A stretch of DNA of 64,000 nt from Halioglobus sp. (GTDB taxonomy: Bacteria; Pseudomonadota; Gammaproteobacteria; Pseudomonadales; Halieaceae): contig PABK01000060.1 of NCBI GenBank assembly GCA_002699145.1, positions 318,308 through 382,307 of the forward strand. Direction: 5' to 3'. A program made the translations under genes and the position numbers. The notes under the pieces are model-generated. The model saw nothing but the letters and a program-made list of their open reading frames with translations, did not search any database and had not been told where the DNA came from. Numbering within the stretch: position 1 is the first letter of the stretch; each line of letters starts with the position of its first letter. Below are positions 27,001-35,503 of this stretch, one piece after another.

Positions 27001-27116
27001 GGCAGTTGTGCGACGGGCAACTCCGCCAGGGTCGGCGCCGGCTCATCGAGCAGCCTGTCGAGCCCGCTGCAACCGCACAGCAGCAGCAGGGGCAGCAATC
27101 GCCATGACCTAGTCAC
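24027..27116 (-). CDS. Large TPR lipoprotein
   Basis: A 1029-residue protein with a GTG start at 27116 (GGGAGAC 8 bases before it) that overlaps the upstream gene by 8 bases; no in-frame ATG keeps the signal. The leader RSWRLLPLLLLCGCSG carries a lipobox, so it is lipidated. The mature part is almost wholly tetratricopeptide-like helices, for example ILYQLSRAYALDGQLALSQATLRRLG, AFRLAEREFAESHYAAAERLYTQVI and YLLYEALGELYLAQERYQDSAATYRAFL. This is the scale of the TPR scaffolds in Agl-Glt type machines. It should face the periplasm and bridge the motor to outer-membrane parts. Confidence 0.82.
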   Translation of the reverse strand: MTRSWRLLPLLLLCGCSGLDRLLDEPAPTLAELPVAQLPPPATPPPRLARAEVAALYRQALAQQQDAPTRLRTAHRLADLQMMAAEERLASGVQQDPGFQAAIDAYRALLRDNPGYAGRDRILYQLSRAYALDGQLALSQATLRRLGAEAPDSPYLAEAAFRLAEREFAESHYAAAERLYTQVIAQGVDTPFHTRALYMQGWSRFKQDHYAEAIDAFCASLDESLGAGQPVAALPRAEQELVRDSLRVLAIVFSKLQGTRSIASAGSPHYEYLLYEALGELYLAQERYQDSAATYRAFLAGNPASPHAHRFALRVIQAYQAGGFEDMIVSAKAGYVERFQPGSDYWRRSEAQARQTIAGHLRDYVPQLASHHHALAQAQRDAAPRQAAQHYARAAAYYRLYLDSFPDDPQVPQLAFLLGESLYESGDYPAAIDAYDWLAYSLPDAPRAADAAYTAILAHAQLEAAQDPAPAALQRRRIAAELRFQANFPGDERANEVLAHAANQLLQLADYPAAVAAASTLVGLSPAPRAELRIPAWLVMGHSYFALEDYLQAEIAYREGLALLAAADTRREAATQRLAAAIYRQGEADAAAGRHDSAAAHFRRAMVAAPASRVRMSAQYDAATALMQAGELQQANTLLQDFRRRYPQHELTAGIGATLVQNYEALQDWQSAAGELDTLRAGQDDPDAARRYLLGAARYYDAAGDTDRAIARYRSYAHDWPQPLDDNLEAVHRLTELYAASGASDKRRYWLERTMAIHDEAGAAQSGRSAYLAAQAASLLGDERFDAFRRERLTLPLARTLPRKQATMQRALDAYKRCSGYGVDQFITLCTFRLGEVYRQLATDLLQSQRPQDLDALALEQYDLLLEEQAYPFEEMAIELHESNALRARQGLYDEWVARSFAVLGELLPARYARHENTEHYALAGSAGRQHDTASGQVWELNRQAIALRHAGEFPAAEQAYLAALTADADHPATHRNLGILYDLYLGVPGRALHHYVRFQTLTGGSERNVGGWIADLERRHASIAREIH

Positions 27117-28977
27117 GGGGCGTGTCTCCCTGCGCGCGATCGTGCAAATGGGCGATCGCCAGTTGCCCCTGACCGCGGGCCCGGCGCAGCAGCTCGCCCT
27201 GTCGTTCCAGTTCGGCGACGGCGACCTGCCGCAGCTGCACCCGGGCCGCGGCGAGCGTGGCCTGCACCTGCCGCGACTGCACCTGGGTGCGTGCGGCCAG
27301 TGCATGTATGCGCGCGGCGAAGGACGACCGGGCGCGGCTGGCGATGGCGGCGTCCAGGCGCGCCAGCGCCGCATCCGACTGCGCCGTCAACGCCTCCAGT
27401 TCGCGCAGTGCGCGCCGCGCCCGCCAGGCGCGAGCGGCGTACTGCTCGCTGTCTTCCCAGATGAGCTGGCCGCGCAGCAGGCGCAGACGCCGCTGGTAGT
27501 GTGCGGCCTGTGCGTCCCCGGGTGCGAGTCGGGCGACGGCCTGTTGCGCGCGCTGCAGGCGCTGCCAGCGAGCGCTTTGTGCCGTATCCGCCAGCAGGCG
27601 GCCGTCGCCTTGCGCGATCGCGCGTTGTAATTTCGCGCGCAGCGCGCGGGTCTGCCGCCCCAGCGCCTGTTGCCGCGCCGCAAGCTGCGCGCGCCCGTCC
27701 TGCTCGACCAGTGTTGCCCAGGCCTGTTGCTGCTGCCGATCGACCTCCAGCATGACCGTCAGGCGTTCCCGCGCCCGGGCCAGGTGAGTCGACAGCGCGT
27801 GCAGGTCGCGCAGTTCGCGCAGGGCGACCTGGAAATCGGCGCGGCTGACCAGGTGTTGCAGCAACGCCGCGTACTCGGTGTCCGGCAGGATGTCGGCGCT
27901 GATAAACCAGTCGCTGTCGCCCGCCGACGCGATACCCAGCAGGGGTTCAAGGGGCGCGCTGCGGAACGCCTGCGCGGCCCGTTCCAGGTGTTGCAGTTCG
28001 CTGGCATAGCGCTGGTCCGCCGCCTGGTAGTGTTGCAGTGCGGCGCCGGGTCGCCCCAGGCGGTCCAGGGCGTAGGGTACGGCGAGCAGGCTCTCGCGCG
28101 CGCTGTCGTCGAACAGCGCGCGTTGTGACAGGGCCTGCCAGGGTGTCAGCGCGCGCAGGTAATCGCCGCTCTCGGCCGCCGACCAGCCGTAGCCGAGCAT
28201 GGCGCGCGCGGCGAAGGGTCCGTCCAGGCGCACGCGGGAAAAGGCGGCATCGGCGCGCTGGTACTGGCCCGCGGCCAGCGCGGCGTAACCCGCCGCGGTG
28301 AGGCTCTTGTCGCGCAGGGCCAGACCCTCGGCGTGCCGCGCGGGCGCTGCGGCGATGCTGTCGAAGTGGGGCAGGGCCGCGGTCCAGTCACCGCGCGCGG
28401 CATCCGCTGCGCCGAGGTTGTAGTCGAGGTGACGTCGCCAGTAGGAATCACGCGGCAGGCGCTCCCGGTCTGCGCTTGCCGCTGCGGTATCACCCTGCTG
28501 CAGCCTGGCGCTGGCGCGCAGGTACAGCGCCTCGTCGGCTACCTCGCCCTGGTAGTCGGGCGCCATGCGCGCCAGGGTCTCGAGGGCAAGGGCGCTGTCG
28601 CCGCGCTGCCAGGCCATCTTGCCCAGGTAGAACCAGGCGCGGTCCGCGTCGACGTCCGCGCCGGGACGTGACAGTTGTTGGGTGAACACGGCGCGCGCCT
28701 CGCGGTCCATGCCCCAGGACAGCGCCATGCCGCCGCGCAGCAACTCGGCGCCGGCGCTGTGCGGCCCCAGTGCGTCCAGTGTTTGCGCCGCCATCAGTTC
28801 CGTCAGCGCGCCGAAGTAGTCCTGCTGGTAGAAGTGATACAGCGAGGTGCCGTAGCGCAGGGCCTGCACCGTCTGTGCCGCCTGTGCGGCGGGCGCCAGG
28901 GCGCACAACAGCAGCAGCCCGGCCAGCCGTCGCCGCCCGCGCCCGCTGGCACCCGTGCCGTCGCGTCGCGTCGCCAC
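27109..28977 (-). CDS. Exported TPR/coiled-coil protein
   Basis: A 622-residue protein starting at GTG 28977 (AGGGA upstream); ATG 29031 is an alternative overlapping the previous gene. A signal peptide (RRLAGLLLLCALAPAAQAA) precedes TPR-like repeats (FYQQDYFGALTELMAAQTLDALG; DRAWFYLGKMAWQRGDSALALETLARM; YAALAAGQYQRADAAFSRV). The C-terminal third is a long charged coiled coil (RQQQQAWATLVEQDGRAQL... ALRELEALTAQSDAALARLDAAI). It is periplasmic and probably a second scaffold of the ExbBD machine, between the lipoprotein TPR gene and the 183-residue gene. Confidence 0.78.
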   Translation of the reverse strand: MATRRDGTGASGRGRRRLAGLLLLCALAPAAQAAQTVQALRYGTSLYHFYQQDYFGALTELMAAQTLDALGPHSAGAELLRGGMALSWGMDREARAVFTQQLSRPGADVDADRAWFYLGKMAWQRGDSALALETLARMAPDYQGEVADEALYLRASARLQQGDTAAASADRERLPRDSYWRRHLDYNLGAADAARGDWTAALPHFDSIAAAPARHAEGLALRDKSLTAAGYAALAAGQYQRADAAFSRVRLDGPFAARAMLGYGWSAAESGDYLRALTPWQALSQRALFDDSARESLLAVPYALDRLGRPGAALQHYQAADQRYASELQHLERAAQAFRSAPLEPLLGIASAGDSDWFISADILPDTEYAALLQHLVSRADFQVALRELRDLHALSTHLARARERLTVMLEVDRQQQQAWATLVEQDGRAQLAARQQALGRQTRALRAKLQRAIAQGDGRLLADTAQSARWQRLQRAQQAVARLAPGDAQAAHYQRRLRLLRGQLIWEDSEQYAARAWRARRALRELEALTAQSDAALARLDAAIASRARSSFAARIHALAARTQVQSRQVQATLAAARVQLRQVAVAELERQGELLRRARGQGQLAIAHLHDRAQGDTPRD

Positions 28978-28978
28978 C

Positions 28979-29530
28979 TCACCATTCCCTGACGCGGAAC
29001 TCGGGTTGCCGCTGCGCTTCGGCGTCGACAATCTGCAGTTCCAGATGCCTGGCGCCGCTGGTCTTGTCGATCACCACCGACGTCGCCCGGCGGTAGTCGC
29101 GGCCCTGCGGCCCGCGGCCGGTGAACACGGCGACAATCTCGTGCTCGCCCGCGGCCAGGTTGCCCAGGTAGAGACGGTGCACGCCGCCGCGACGCAGGGC
29201 GTCCACCTGCCTGGCGGTGTACAGGTAGTTGCTGACTACCTTGTCGTCCACGCTGAGTTTCACCGCGTCCAGGGCGAAAAACTCGCCCACGTCCAGCGAA
29301 ACGAAGACCGCCAGTTGGGTGTTGTCCGGGTACAGCAGCTGTTCCTCCAGGATGAACAGGTCGCGGTTGAGCTGCAGCGCCTGCGCCTTGATCGACTCCA
29401 CCTGGGCGTCCAGGGAGGGTTCGGCGGTATCCGTTGCGGCGCTGGTCGCGTGCACGAGCAGGATCGTCGCAACGCAGTTGCGCAGCCCGGCCAGGGCGCG
29501 CGCGCGGTGTCTTGTCAGTGGGGATTCCAT
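28979..29530 (-). CDS. Exported beta-rich protein of the ExbBD locus
   Basis: A 183-residue protein with an N-terminal hydrophobic segment (LRNCVATILLVHATSAATD), then a short helix (LDAQVESIKAQALQLNRDLFILEEQLLYPD) and a beta-rich domain (TQLAVFVSLDVGEFFALDAVKLSVDDKVV ... HRLYLGNLAAGEHEIVAVFTGRG). The pattern resembles PEGA or carbohydrate-binding-like sandwiches, but no family is certain. One base separates it from the upstream Tat-protein gene and one from the downstream TPR gene, so it is translated as part of the operon. Confidence 0.7.
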   Translation of the reverse strand: MESPLTRHRARALAGLRNCVATILLVHATSAATDTAEPSLDAQVESIKAQALQLNRDLFILEEQLLYPDNTQLAVFVSLDVGEFFALDAVKLSVDDKVVSNYLYTARQVDALRRGGVHRLYLGNLAAGEHEIVAVFTGRGPQGRDYRRATSVVIDKTSGARHLELQIVDAEAQRQPEFRVREW

Positions 29531-29531
29531 A

Positions 29532-31151
29532 TCAGGCGAGCACTCCGCCGTTGATGCTGTCCAGGGGCTGGAACGCCACCAGCCGGTCGCGGTTGCCGGC
29601 GCTGCCCAGGCCGTGATTGGGGAAAAAGCCGTTGTCGGCGAACAGGCCCTGCTCGCCGTGCAGGGCCATGTAATTGAGAATGACCAGCTCCACGTTGAGA
29701 TTGACGTTGTTCGCCGCGGGGCTCGAAGCGGTATCCACGGAGGCGTCCGGGCGCATCCAGCCGAGCTGCTGGTGGCGCGCGCTGTCGCCGGCGGTGTCCA
29801 TCAGCGAGGGCGCGCCGGCGGGGTCGAACACCAGGAAGAAGGAGGCGGCGGTGGAGGAGTTGTCGCCGCTCCAGACGCCCTTGCCGACCCCGTTGACCAC
29901 CTCGATGCTGCCGTTGCTGGAAACCGAGCCGTCGCTGAACACGTAGAGCATCAGCGGCGTGCCGGTGCGTCGCGCATACTCCAGGCAGGCGCCGATGCAG
30001 CGTCCGGCGCGCAGGTCGCGTTCCTCGCCGGTGCGCCGGTCCCCCGTGTGGTAGTCGTAGCCCCCCATCTCGATGGTGCCCGCGCCGGCGATGCCGTCGA
30101 TGACCAGTTTCATCACCGAGGCGGTTTTCTGGAACTCGCGGTCGGCGGCGAATTCCGCCGCGCTGAAGATGCCGCCGGGACCGACGATCAACGGGTCCGC
30201 CGCGGGATCCAGGGCGCGCGGGTCGGCGTATTTCTCCACGGTGTCCGCGCTGCGCAGGTACTCGCAGCTGAGGCGGTCCTTGAGCCGTTTGTCCTCGCCG
30301 GAGGGGTTGCTGATGCCGGTATTGACCAGGTCTAGCTTGAAGTCGGTGATGCGCTTCATCGACTCCATGACCGAGACGATGTCCCCGGCGTCATCCAGCA
30401 GCAGGTTCAGGTCGCCGACGTCGACCAGGCCGCTGGCATCGGCGGGCCGGTCGACCTTGGTCGGCCGTATCTCCGGATCGATCATCATCGCCGGCGCCAT
30501 GGAGTTGCCCCCGGACAGGGAGTTTTCCGAGCCGATCAATTGCAGTATCTGACCGCGCAGTCCGGCGCGGTAGATCCCGTACATGGGATTGTGGGGGTTG
30601 TTGCCCGTGTCGTTGTCGGAGCGACCGGGAATCACCGCGCCGTTGACCAGGCCGGCGATGCCGCCGGCGCGCTCAAGGATGCCGCGCAGCATGGCGCTGT
30701 CGGCGTGGAACAGCAGGCCGAGGCTGTCATCGCTGAAGTCGCCGCCTGGGGCCTGCGGATTGTTGCCGAAGGGCAGTATGTCCGCCGGCAGTCCCAGGCG
30801 CGAGTAGCCCTGTGGGGTCAGCGCATCGCGCTGCCCGCCGGGTCCGCCGACCAGGACGTTGGAACCGGCGATGTTGGCGCCACCGGCCAGGTCGAAGCAG
30901 ATGAACGGGATCTTGCGGCCGGACACGGCGCCCAGGTCGCAACTGGTATAGGCGGTGTAGGCGGAGTCCAGCAGGTTCGGCGAGATGGCGTGGGCGCGCT
31001 GCCCCAGCAACGGGTACAGGGAAGTTCCCAGCAGGGTGGCGCAACCGGCGCGGAAGCCCTGGCTGATGAACTCCCGCCGCGAGCGCGGCCGGCGGTGCTG
31101 CGGGTGGCGCAGCGCCGTATCCGGCGCAAAGTAACGGCTTTTTCTGCTCAT
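29532..31151 (-). CDS. Tat-exported protein, DUF1501-like
   Basis: A 539-residue protein with a twin-arginine signal: SRREFI at residues 24-29 followed by a hydrophobic stretch (CATLLGTSLYPLLG). Tat export implies that it folds, perhaps with a cofactor, before secretion. The body (FICFDLAGGANIAGSNVLVGGPGG; GGYDYHTGDRRTGEERDLRAGRCIGACLEYARRTGTPLMLYVFSDG) resembles the DUF1501 and alkaline-phosphatase-like group of exported proteins, which often pair with cytochrome-like DUF1800 or DUF1592 proteins. Metal ligands could be the Asp/His residues in GGYDYHTGD. GGAG precedes ATG by 8 bases. It sits between two heme proteins and the motor genes. Confidence 0.75.
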   Translation of the reverse strand: MSRKSRYFAPDTALRHPQHRRPRSRREFISQGFRAGCATLLGTSLYPLLGQRAHAISPNLLDSAYTAYTSCDLGAVSGRKIPFICFDLAGGANIAGSNVLVGGPGGQRDALTPQGYSRLGLPADILPFGNNPQAPGGDFSDDSLGLLFHADSAMLRGILERAGGIAGLVNGAVIPGRSDNDTGNNPHNPMYGIYRAGLRGQILQLIGSENSLSGGNSMAPAMMIDPEIRPTKVDRPADASGLVDVGDLNLLLDDAGDIVSVMESMKRITDFKLDLVNTGISNPSGEDKRLKDRLSCEYLRSADTVEKYADPRALDPAADPLIVGPGGIFSAAEFAADREFQKTASVMKLVIDGIAGAGTIEMGGYDYHTGDRRTGEERDLRAGRCIGACLEYARRTGTPLMLYVFSDGSVSSNGSIEVVNGVGKGVWSGDNSSTAASFFLVFDPAGAPSLMDTAGDSARHQQLGWMRPDASVDTASSPAANNVNLNVELVILNYMALHGEQGLFADNGFFPNHGLGSAGNRDRLVAFQPLDSINGGVLA

Positions 31152-31175
31152 GATGTTATCTCCGGATTGTCGCCG

Positions 31176-33839
31176 TCACTGCAGCAGCACGACGGCGCTG
31201 CCCAGCACCGCCGTGCAGGCGGCCTTGACCACGTCAGCGGTGCGCGAGGGCGGGCAGGGGGCGTCGTTCTCGCAGTAGATCAAGCCGTCGCGTTTGGTGT
31301 TCGCCGCGGGATTCGGGTCGCTGACCCAGTTGCCGTTGACCAGCACATAGGGCTTGAGATCACGGTCGTCGGTGATCAGCAGTTCCACCTCGTCGATAAT
31401 CGCCTGGCGCACGTTCTGCGGTAGCAGGTCGCGATTGACTGCGCGATCCACCAGCGGTGTCACAACGTGATTGCGCCAGTCGATCCCGGGGTCGCCCACC
31501 GGCTGGCTGAAGTCGAACTGCGGCGGGAACAATTGCCCGCGCAGGGCACTGTCCTGTACCAGGGCGTCGCAGTAGGCGGCGGCCAACTGGGTCGCGGCCA
31601 TCAGGTGCGACGACAGGAAGGCGTTGAAGTCGGCGACCCCCGGCAGCGCCCGGCGCACCTGGGCGAAGGTCTCGCCGACGGTCTTGCCGGTCACCGGGCT
31701 GACGCGCGCACTGGCGGTATCCACACCGGTCAGCGCAGACAGGGACGCGTTGACCTGGTCGAAAGTGCGCATGCCGATATCCGCCGCGACCGCGCCGCCC
31801 AGCGCCGCCTGGTAGGGCAGCCGCGGACGGCCCACCGCGGTGCCGGTGTTACCGTCTAGTTCGTCGAAGGCGAGGAAGAACACGTCCTGCTCCAGGCCGT
31901 TTTCCAGTGGAATGATGGTGCCGATTTGCGCCAGGGAACGGGGCTCGCCGGGCGCCGGGCTGGCGATGCTGGACTGCGTGTTGACGAAGGCCTGGCCGAT
32001 GCGCGCCAGTTTGCCGTTGATGCCCAGGTGGATGCCGGCCAGGTCGAAGTCGACGTCGCCGCCCTGCGGGTTGATGTTGACGAAGAACGGCCGGTCGAAC
32101 AGGTAGCTGGCCTCGTCGAACTGGCTGACCTCGAACACCACGTAGCAGTAGTTGGTGCGTCCCTCGCCCGCGCCGACATGGCAGACGCCCTCGCGATTGA
32201 GAATTTCCGCCACGCTGAACATCAGGTAGAACTTCTGCCCGACACCCGCTTCGTAGTTCTGCACAACCTGCGCAGGGGTTAGGGCGCGGTTGTGCACGGC
32301 GGCCATGCGCAGCGCGCCGGTCCAGGGCCTGTCGCCGGAGGTGGTGTTACCCAGCACCACGGCGAAGGATTCGTTCCAGCTGTTGAGCAGGCCGCCGCCG
32401 ACCGGGTCGGTATCCCCGCTGAATTCGCCGTTGACGTAGATCCTGCGCCCCTGGACCGGGTCGTAGGTGACGACCACGTGCTGCAGCGTAGCCTGGGCGA
32501 GTTCGGCGTCGTCGTCGGTGGTCAGCGCCGGTTCTCCGGCGTTGTTGTCGTCGGTCACCGAGCTGCGCGTGTAGGCCAGGTAGTTATACAGGTTCTGGCT
32601 GAGCAGCAGGTTGCGGCTGTCCGGTCCGCCCGCGTAGCCGAGTATCCATGCGTCTTCCTGGGTGACGTTGGCCGGCGCCACCCAGGCCTCCAGGCTGTAC
32701 TCGCCGGTGCCGCGTATCTTCTCGAACAGCTTGCTGCTGGCGTTGGCGCCGCCCTGGGCCTTGCCGTCGATGAAGCGCACGCCCCAGCCGGCCAGCCAGC
32801 TGAATTCACCGGACAGCGACAGCGGGATTTCCGGTAGCACGCCGCTGGTGTCCGCCGTGGTACTGCCGGATCCCTCGCGGAACTCCCACTTGGCAATGAC
32901 GTCGTTCTCGAAGCGACCGCCGCTGTCCGCCTCCACGCCGTCCTCGCCCAGCACCTGGGCGGTACTGGTGAGCAGCGCGCTGTCGATTTCCGTCAGCGGG
33001 GTGGTTGCAGCCAGTGTGGCAATGGCGGCGCGCAGGGTCTGTGCGTTGCTGTCGCAGTCACTCCAGCAGTTGTGTGACTCGGGCGACATGCGCTGTACCA
33101 GGCGCGAGCGCGCTGGTGCGCCGAGGTCGACCTTGCCGCGCAGAGCGGCGTAGGCGATGGCGTTGTCGTCGCTGGCCAGGTAGGGCGCCTGGGGAATGGC
33201 GGCGCTGTCGGAGTGGCAGTCGACACAGTAGCGCGACAGCACCTGCAGCAGCTCGCCCGGTCCGTACAGGTCCAGGCCCTGCGCCAGCACGTCCTCGTAG
33301 CTTGCGGGCAGCACGCGGCTGTTGCCCGGGCTGTAGGGCCGGCGCGGCGACAGCTTGACCGTGGCCTGGCTGTCGCCGGCGCCCTCGGCCCAGCGCTCGA
33401 TATAGCCGACGATGGTCGCCGCACAGGTCGAGGCCTGGGTAGGCGCGAGCCAGCAGTGGTGTCCGTTGGCCACACGGGCCACCACGGTGGAGGCCGCCGG
33501 GTCGTCCAGGTTGACCAGGCGCCTGGCGTGCTGCCAGGCCTGGTTGACGTTGTCCTGGTCGACGAAGGCCGGGGTGCCGCCCTTGCCCGGGCTGTGGCAT
33601 TCGCCGCAGCGGTTGTTGTCGGCGAGGGGATCGTAGAAGGCGACCTTGAACTGTTGTATGTCCGCGGATGCCGGCGCAGGGCCGTCGTAGACGAACGCGC
33701 CGACGCCGGAGCCGGCGCCACCGGGGTCTACCTGGCGTTCGCTGCCGCCACCGCCGCTGCCGCCGCTGCAACCGTACAGCAGCGCCAGGGTGAGCAGTGC
33801 GGCGAAGCGCGGACGGCAAACGGTGGCTGAACGTGTCAT
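31176..33839 (-). CDS. Di-heme LamG-domain lipoprotein
   Basis: An 887-residue lipoprotein. The leader ends LLYGC24, followed by a Gly/Ser tether (SGGSGGGGS). The N-terminal third contains two c-type heme motifs, C78-G-E-C-H82 and C205-V-D-C-H209. A concanavalin-like LamG domain follows (about 310-500; EFREGSGSTTADTSG, YSLEAWVAPANVTQ, VVVTYDPVQGRRIYVNGE, MAAVHNRALTPAQVVQNYEAG). The C-terminal third is unassigned. LamG domains bind sugars or proteins, so this may be a surface-facing redox protein. It lies 9 bases downstream of the mono-heme gene and 24 bases upstream of the Tat-protein gene. Confidence 0.85.
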   Translation of the reverse strand: MTRSATVCRPRFAALLTLALLYGCSGGSGGGGSERQVDPGGAGSGVGAFVYDGPAPASADIQQFKVAFYDPLADNNRCGECHSPGKGGTPAFVDQDNVNQAWQHARRLVNLDDPAASTVVARVANGHHCWLAPTQASTCAATIVGYIERWAEGAGDSQATVKLSPRRPYSPGNSRVLPASYEDVLAQGLDLYGPGELLQVLSRYCVDCHSDSAAIPQAPYLASDDNAIAYAALRGKVDLGAPARSRLVQRMSPESHNCWSDCDSNAQTLRAAIATLAATTPLTEIDSALLTSTAQVLGEDGVEADSGGRFENDVIAKWEFREGSGSTTADTSGVLPEIPLSLSGEFSWLAGWGVRFIDGKAQGGANASSKLFEKIRGTGEYSLEAWVAPANVTQEDAWILGYAGGPDSRNLLLSQNLYNYLAYTRSSVTDDNNAGEPALTTDDDAELAQATLQHVVVTYDPVQGRRIYVNGEFSGDTDPVGGGLLNSWNESFAVVLGNTTSGDRPWTGALRMAAVHNRALTPAQVVQNYEAGVGQKFYLMFSVAEILNREGVCHVGAGEGRTNYCYVVFEVSQFDEASYLFDRPFFVNINPQGGDVDFDLAGIHLGINGKLARIGQAFVNTQSSIASPAPGEPRSLAQIGTIIPLENGLEQDVFFLAFDELDGNTGTAVGRPRLPYQAALGGAVAADIGMRTFDQVNASLSALTGVDTASARVSPVTGKTVGETFAQVRRALPGVADFNAFLSSHLMAATQLAAAYCDALVQDSALRGQLFPPQFDFSQPVGDPGIDWRNHVVTPLVDRAVNRDLLPQNVRQAIIDEVELLITDDRDLKPYVLVNGNWVSDPNPAANTKRDGLIYCENDAPCPPSRTADVVKAACTAVLGSAVVLLQ

Positions 33840-33848
33840 CGGATTCCC

Positions 33849-35114
33849 CTACAGGTGGCCCGCGCAGTGGGCGGCCGCCCGCGCGAACACACGCTTCATG
33901 TTGCCGTCCGCATTGAACCCGGCGGACAGCTCCGCCACCGCCTGGGCGTCCGCGCCCTCGGCGGCGGGTGCGCGCAGGCACACGGCGCGAAATGCCTTGC
34001 TGACCTGGCAGGTGGTGAAGGCCTCGGTGTGCGCCAGTTCCCTGCCCAGCGACGCGGCGCCATCGCCCTCCGCGTAAGCCGGGTCACGCGCCAGGTCGAT
34101 GGCGCCGCTGTTGCCCGCCTGCAGTCGCCAGCCGACGCGGCCGCTGTTGGGGCCCAGCCGCCAGTAGTTGGTCCAGTGATCGTGCGGCGTGACGTAGCCG
34201 CTGGGGAAGGTGGCGCCGTTGATCAGGTACTTGGGCTGCACGCTGCCGGCGGTGTACGCGATACGCCCGAGGTCCTTGCGCTGCTCCAGTTCCAGACCCG
34301 GGGCTGCATCGTCGTCCGGGTAGGGGAAGTCGTAGTAGGCGAACGCCTGCGCCAGGGGATCCATCCCGGCATGGCACTCGACGCACTGGTTCAGGTACAA
34401 GGTGCTGTCGCCGCCGGGACTGCGCGATACGTCCTGGCGCACGCGGTCGCCGGGCGCGGCGCCGTCCTTGAGTTGCTCCATGTCCATGCACAGGTGATTG
34501 AGCAGCGTAAAGCGCAACATGGCGCGGTTGGTGCCGTCGACGAAAAAGGCCCGGGCGGCGGCGCGCGAACTCATGACGCCGGCGACCGCCGCGACTGGCA
34601 GCCCGCTCACTGCGCTCTGCCGTTCGCGCACCAGCACTCCCGGGTCGCCGAGGTTGGCGCCGCTGTCTTCCAGCGCCTCGTAGTGCGCGTTGTCCGACGC
34701 GTTGTAGGCCGGCAGGCCGGGCAGGCTGCCGAGGTAGACGATGTCCGCGGACAGCAGGTCGCGAAAATCGATGTCGTCGCGCACCACGCCGATGGCGGTG
34801 GCGCTGTAGTCGTTGAGAGGGGCGAAGGCGTCCTGCGCCTCGTTGGTCCACGGCGTTGCCCAGTTTTTCAGGGTGACCGTGTAGAAACCGCCGGATGCGT
34901 CGACGCCGGGCGCCCCATCGATCGCGTACAGGGCGGCGGTGATCCCGGAAGCGTCGCTGGCGAAGGAGTGCTCCATCGCGTCCAGCATCGCGTCGCTGGG
35001 CGGCTGGCCGGCGAGTCGATCGTGAATGCGCCTGGCCTGGTCGCGCGTGCCCGCATGGCAGTTGCAGGCCAGCACCAGGCACAGCGTAAAACTGACGGCA
35101 AAACGTCTGCCCAT
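33849..35114 (-). CDS. Exported mono-heme cytochrome c-like protein
   Basis: A 421-residue secreted protein with a signal peptide (MGRRFAVSFTLCLVLACNCHAG) and one heme c motif, C244-V-E-C-H248, in LNQCVECHAGMDPLAQAFAYYDF. That sequence matches the heme segment of DUF1588/DUF1585-type exported proteins, where the Met just after the motif could be an axial ligand. It is the first gene of the 11-gene leftward operon; its promoter must lie in the shared intergenic region at 35115-35503. Its role is inferred as electron transfer within the outer-membrane module. Confidence 0.78.
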   Translation of the reverse strand: MGRRFAVSFTLCLVLACNCHAGTRDQARRIHDRLAGQPPSDAMLDAMEHSFASDASGITAALYAIDGAPGVDASGGFYTVTLKNWATPWTNEAQDAFAPLNDYSATAIGVVRDDIDFRDLLSADIVYLGSLPGLPAYNASDNAHYEALEDSGANLGDPGVLVRERQSAVSGLPVAAVAGVMSSRAAARAFFVDGTNRAMLRFTLLNHLCMDMEQLKDGAAPGDRVRQDVSRSPGGDSTLYLNQCVECHAGMDPLAQAFAYYDFPYPDDDAAPGLELEQRKDLGRIAYTAGSVQPKYLINGATFPSGYVTPHDHWTNYWRLGPNSGRVGWRLQAGNSGAIDLARDPAYAEGDGAASLGRELAHTEAFTTCQVSKAFRAVCLRAPAAEGADAQAVAELSAGFNADGNMKRVFARAAAHCAGHL

Positions 35115-35503
35115 ATTCCTTAACCCGTTGCTGTGGGGCGTTGTCGAGGATCGGGTATTCCGCTCGCGCTGGCGGCGAAGAGGTTTCTTCAGCCGCTGCG
35201 AGGACGGGATACTTCAGGTCAGAGTCTTGCTTTCGAGGTTTCAGGCCTTTCTACCCGCAGCTTTGCAAAGCTGGTCCGCTGCGCGCAAGCGGGCGGCGGG
35301 GAAAGCGGGAATATTTAACGAATTCAGTCCGCAGGCGGTTATAACGCGATATTCGCAACGGTTCTTTCGCGTTCACACTTTGCGCGCGGCACAAGTTTTT
35401 TCTGCGCTTTTTTCCAATTGTTTTTTTCGTCTTGGCAATTTGACCTAAATCCGAATTGCCCTGGTTGTGCGCGTGCGGGCTGCTCTGTAAAGCTGGCCGG
35501 GCC
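35115..35503. promoter_or_regulatory. Divergent promoter region of the ExbBD/cytochrome locus
   Basis: A 389-bp non-coding gap, clearly AT-richer than the flanking genes, between the leftward 11-gene operon and the rightward 6-gene operon. It contains runs of T (35396-35428), TATAAC on the minus strand (35338-35343) as a possible -10 element, and a perfect 16-bp palindrome at 35258-35273. No known riboswitch or small RNA was recognised. Confidence 0.6.
35258..35273. promoter_or_regulatory. Perfect 16-bp palindrome
   Basis: CAGCTTTGCAAAGCTG is self-complementary over all 16 bases, within the divergent promoter region about 140 bp from the leftward gene start. It could bind a dimeric regulator serving both operons; none is encoded nearby. 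Confidence 0.45.

Noticed and set aside
24576-27107. 843-codon plus-strand frame over the TPR lipoprotein
   Set aside because: The minus-strand protein has a lipobox and TPR repeats and fits the operon; the plus frame is its shadow.
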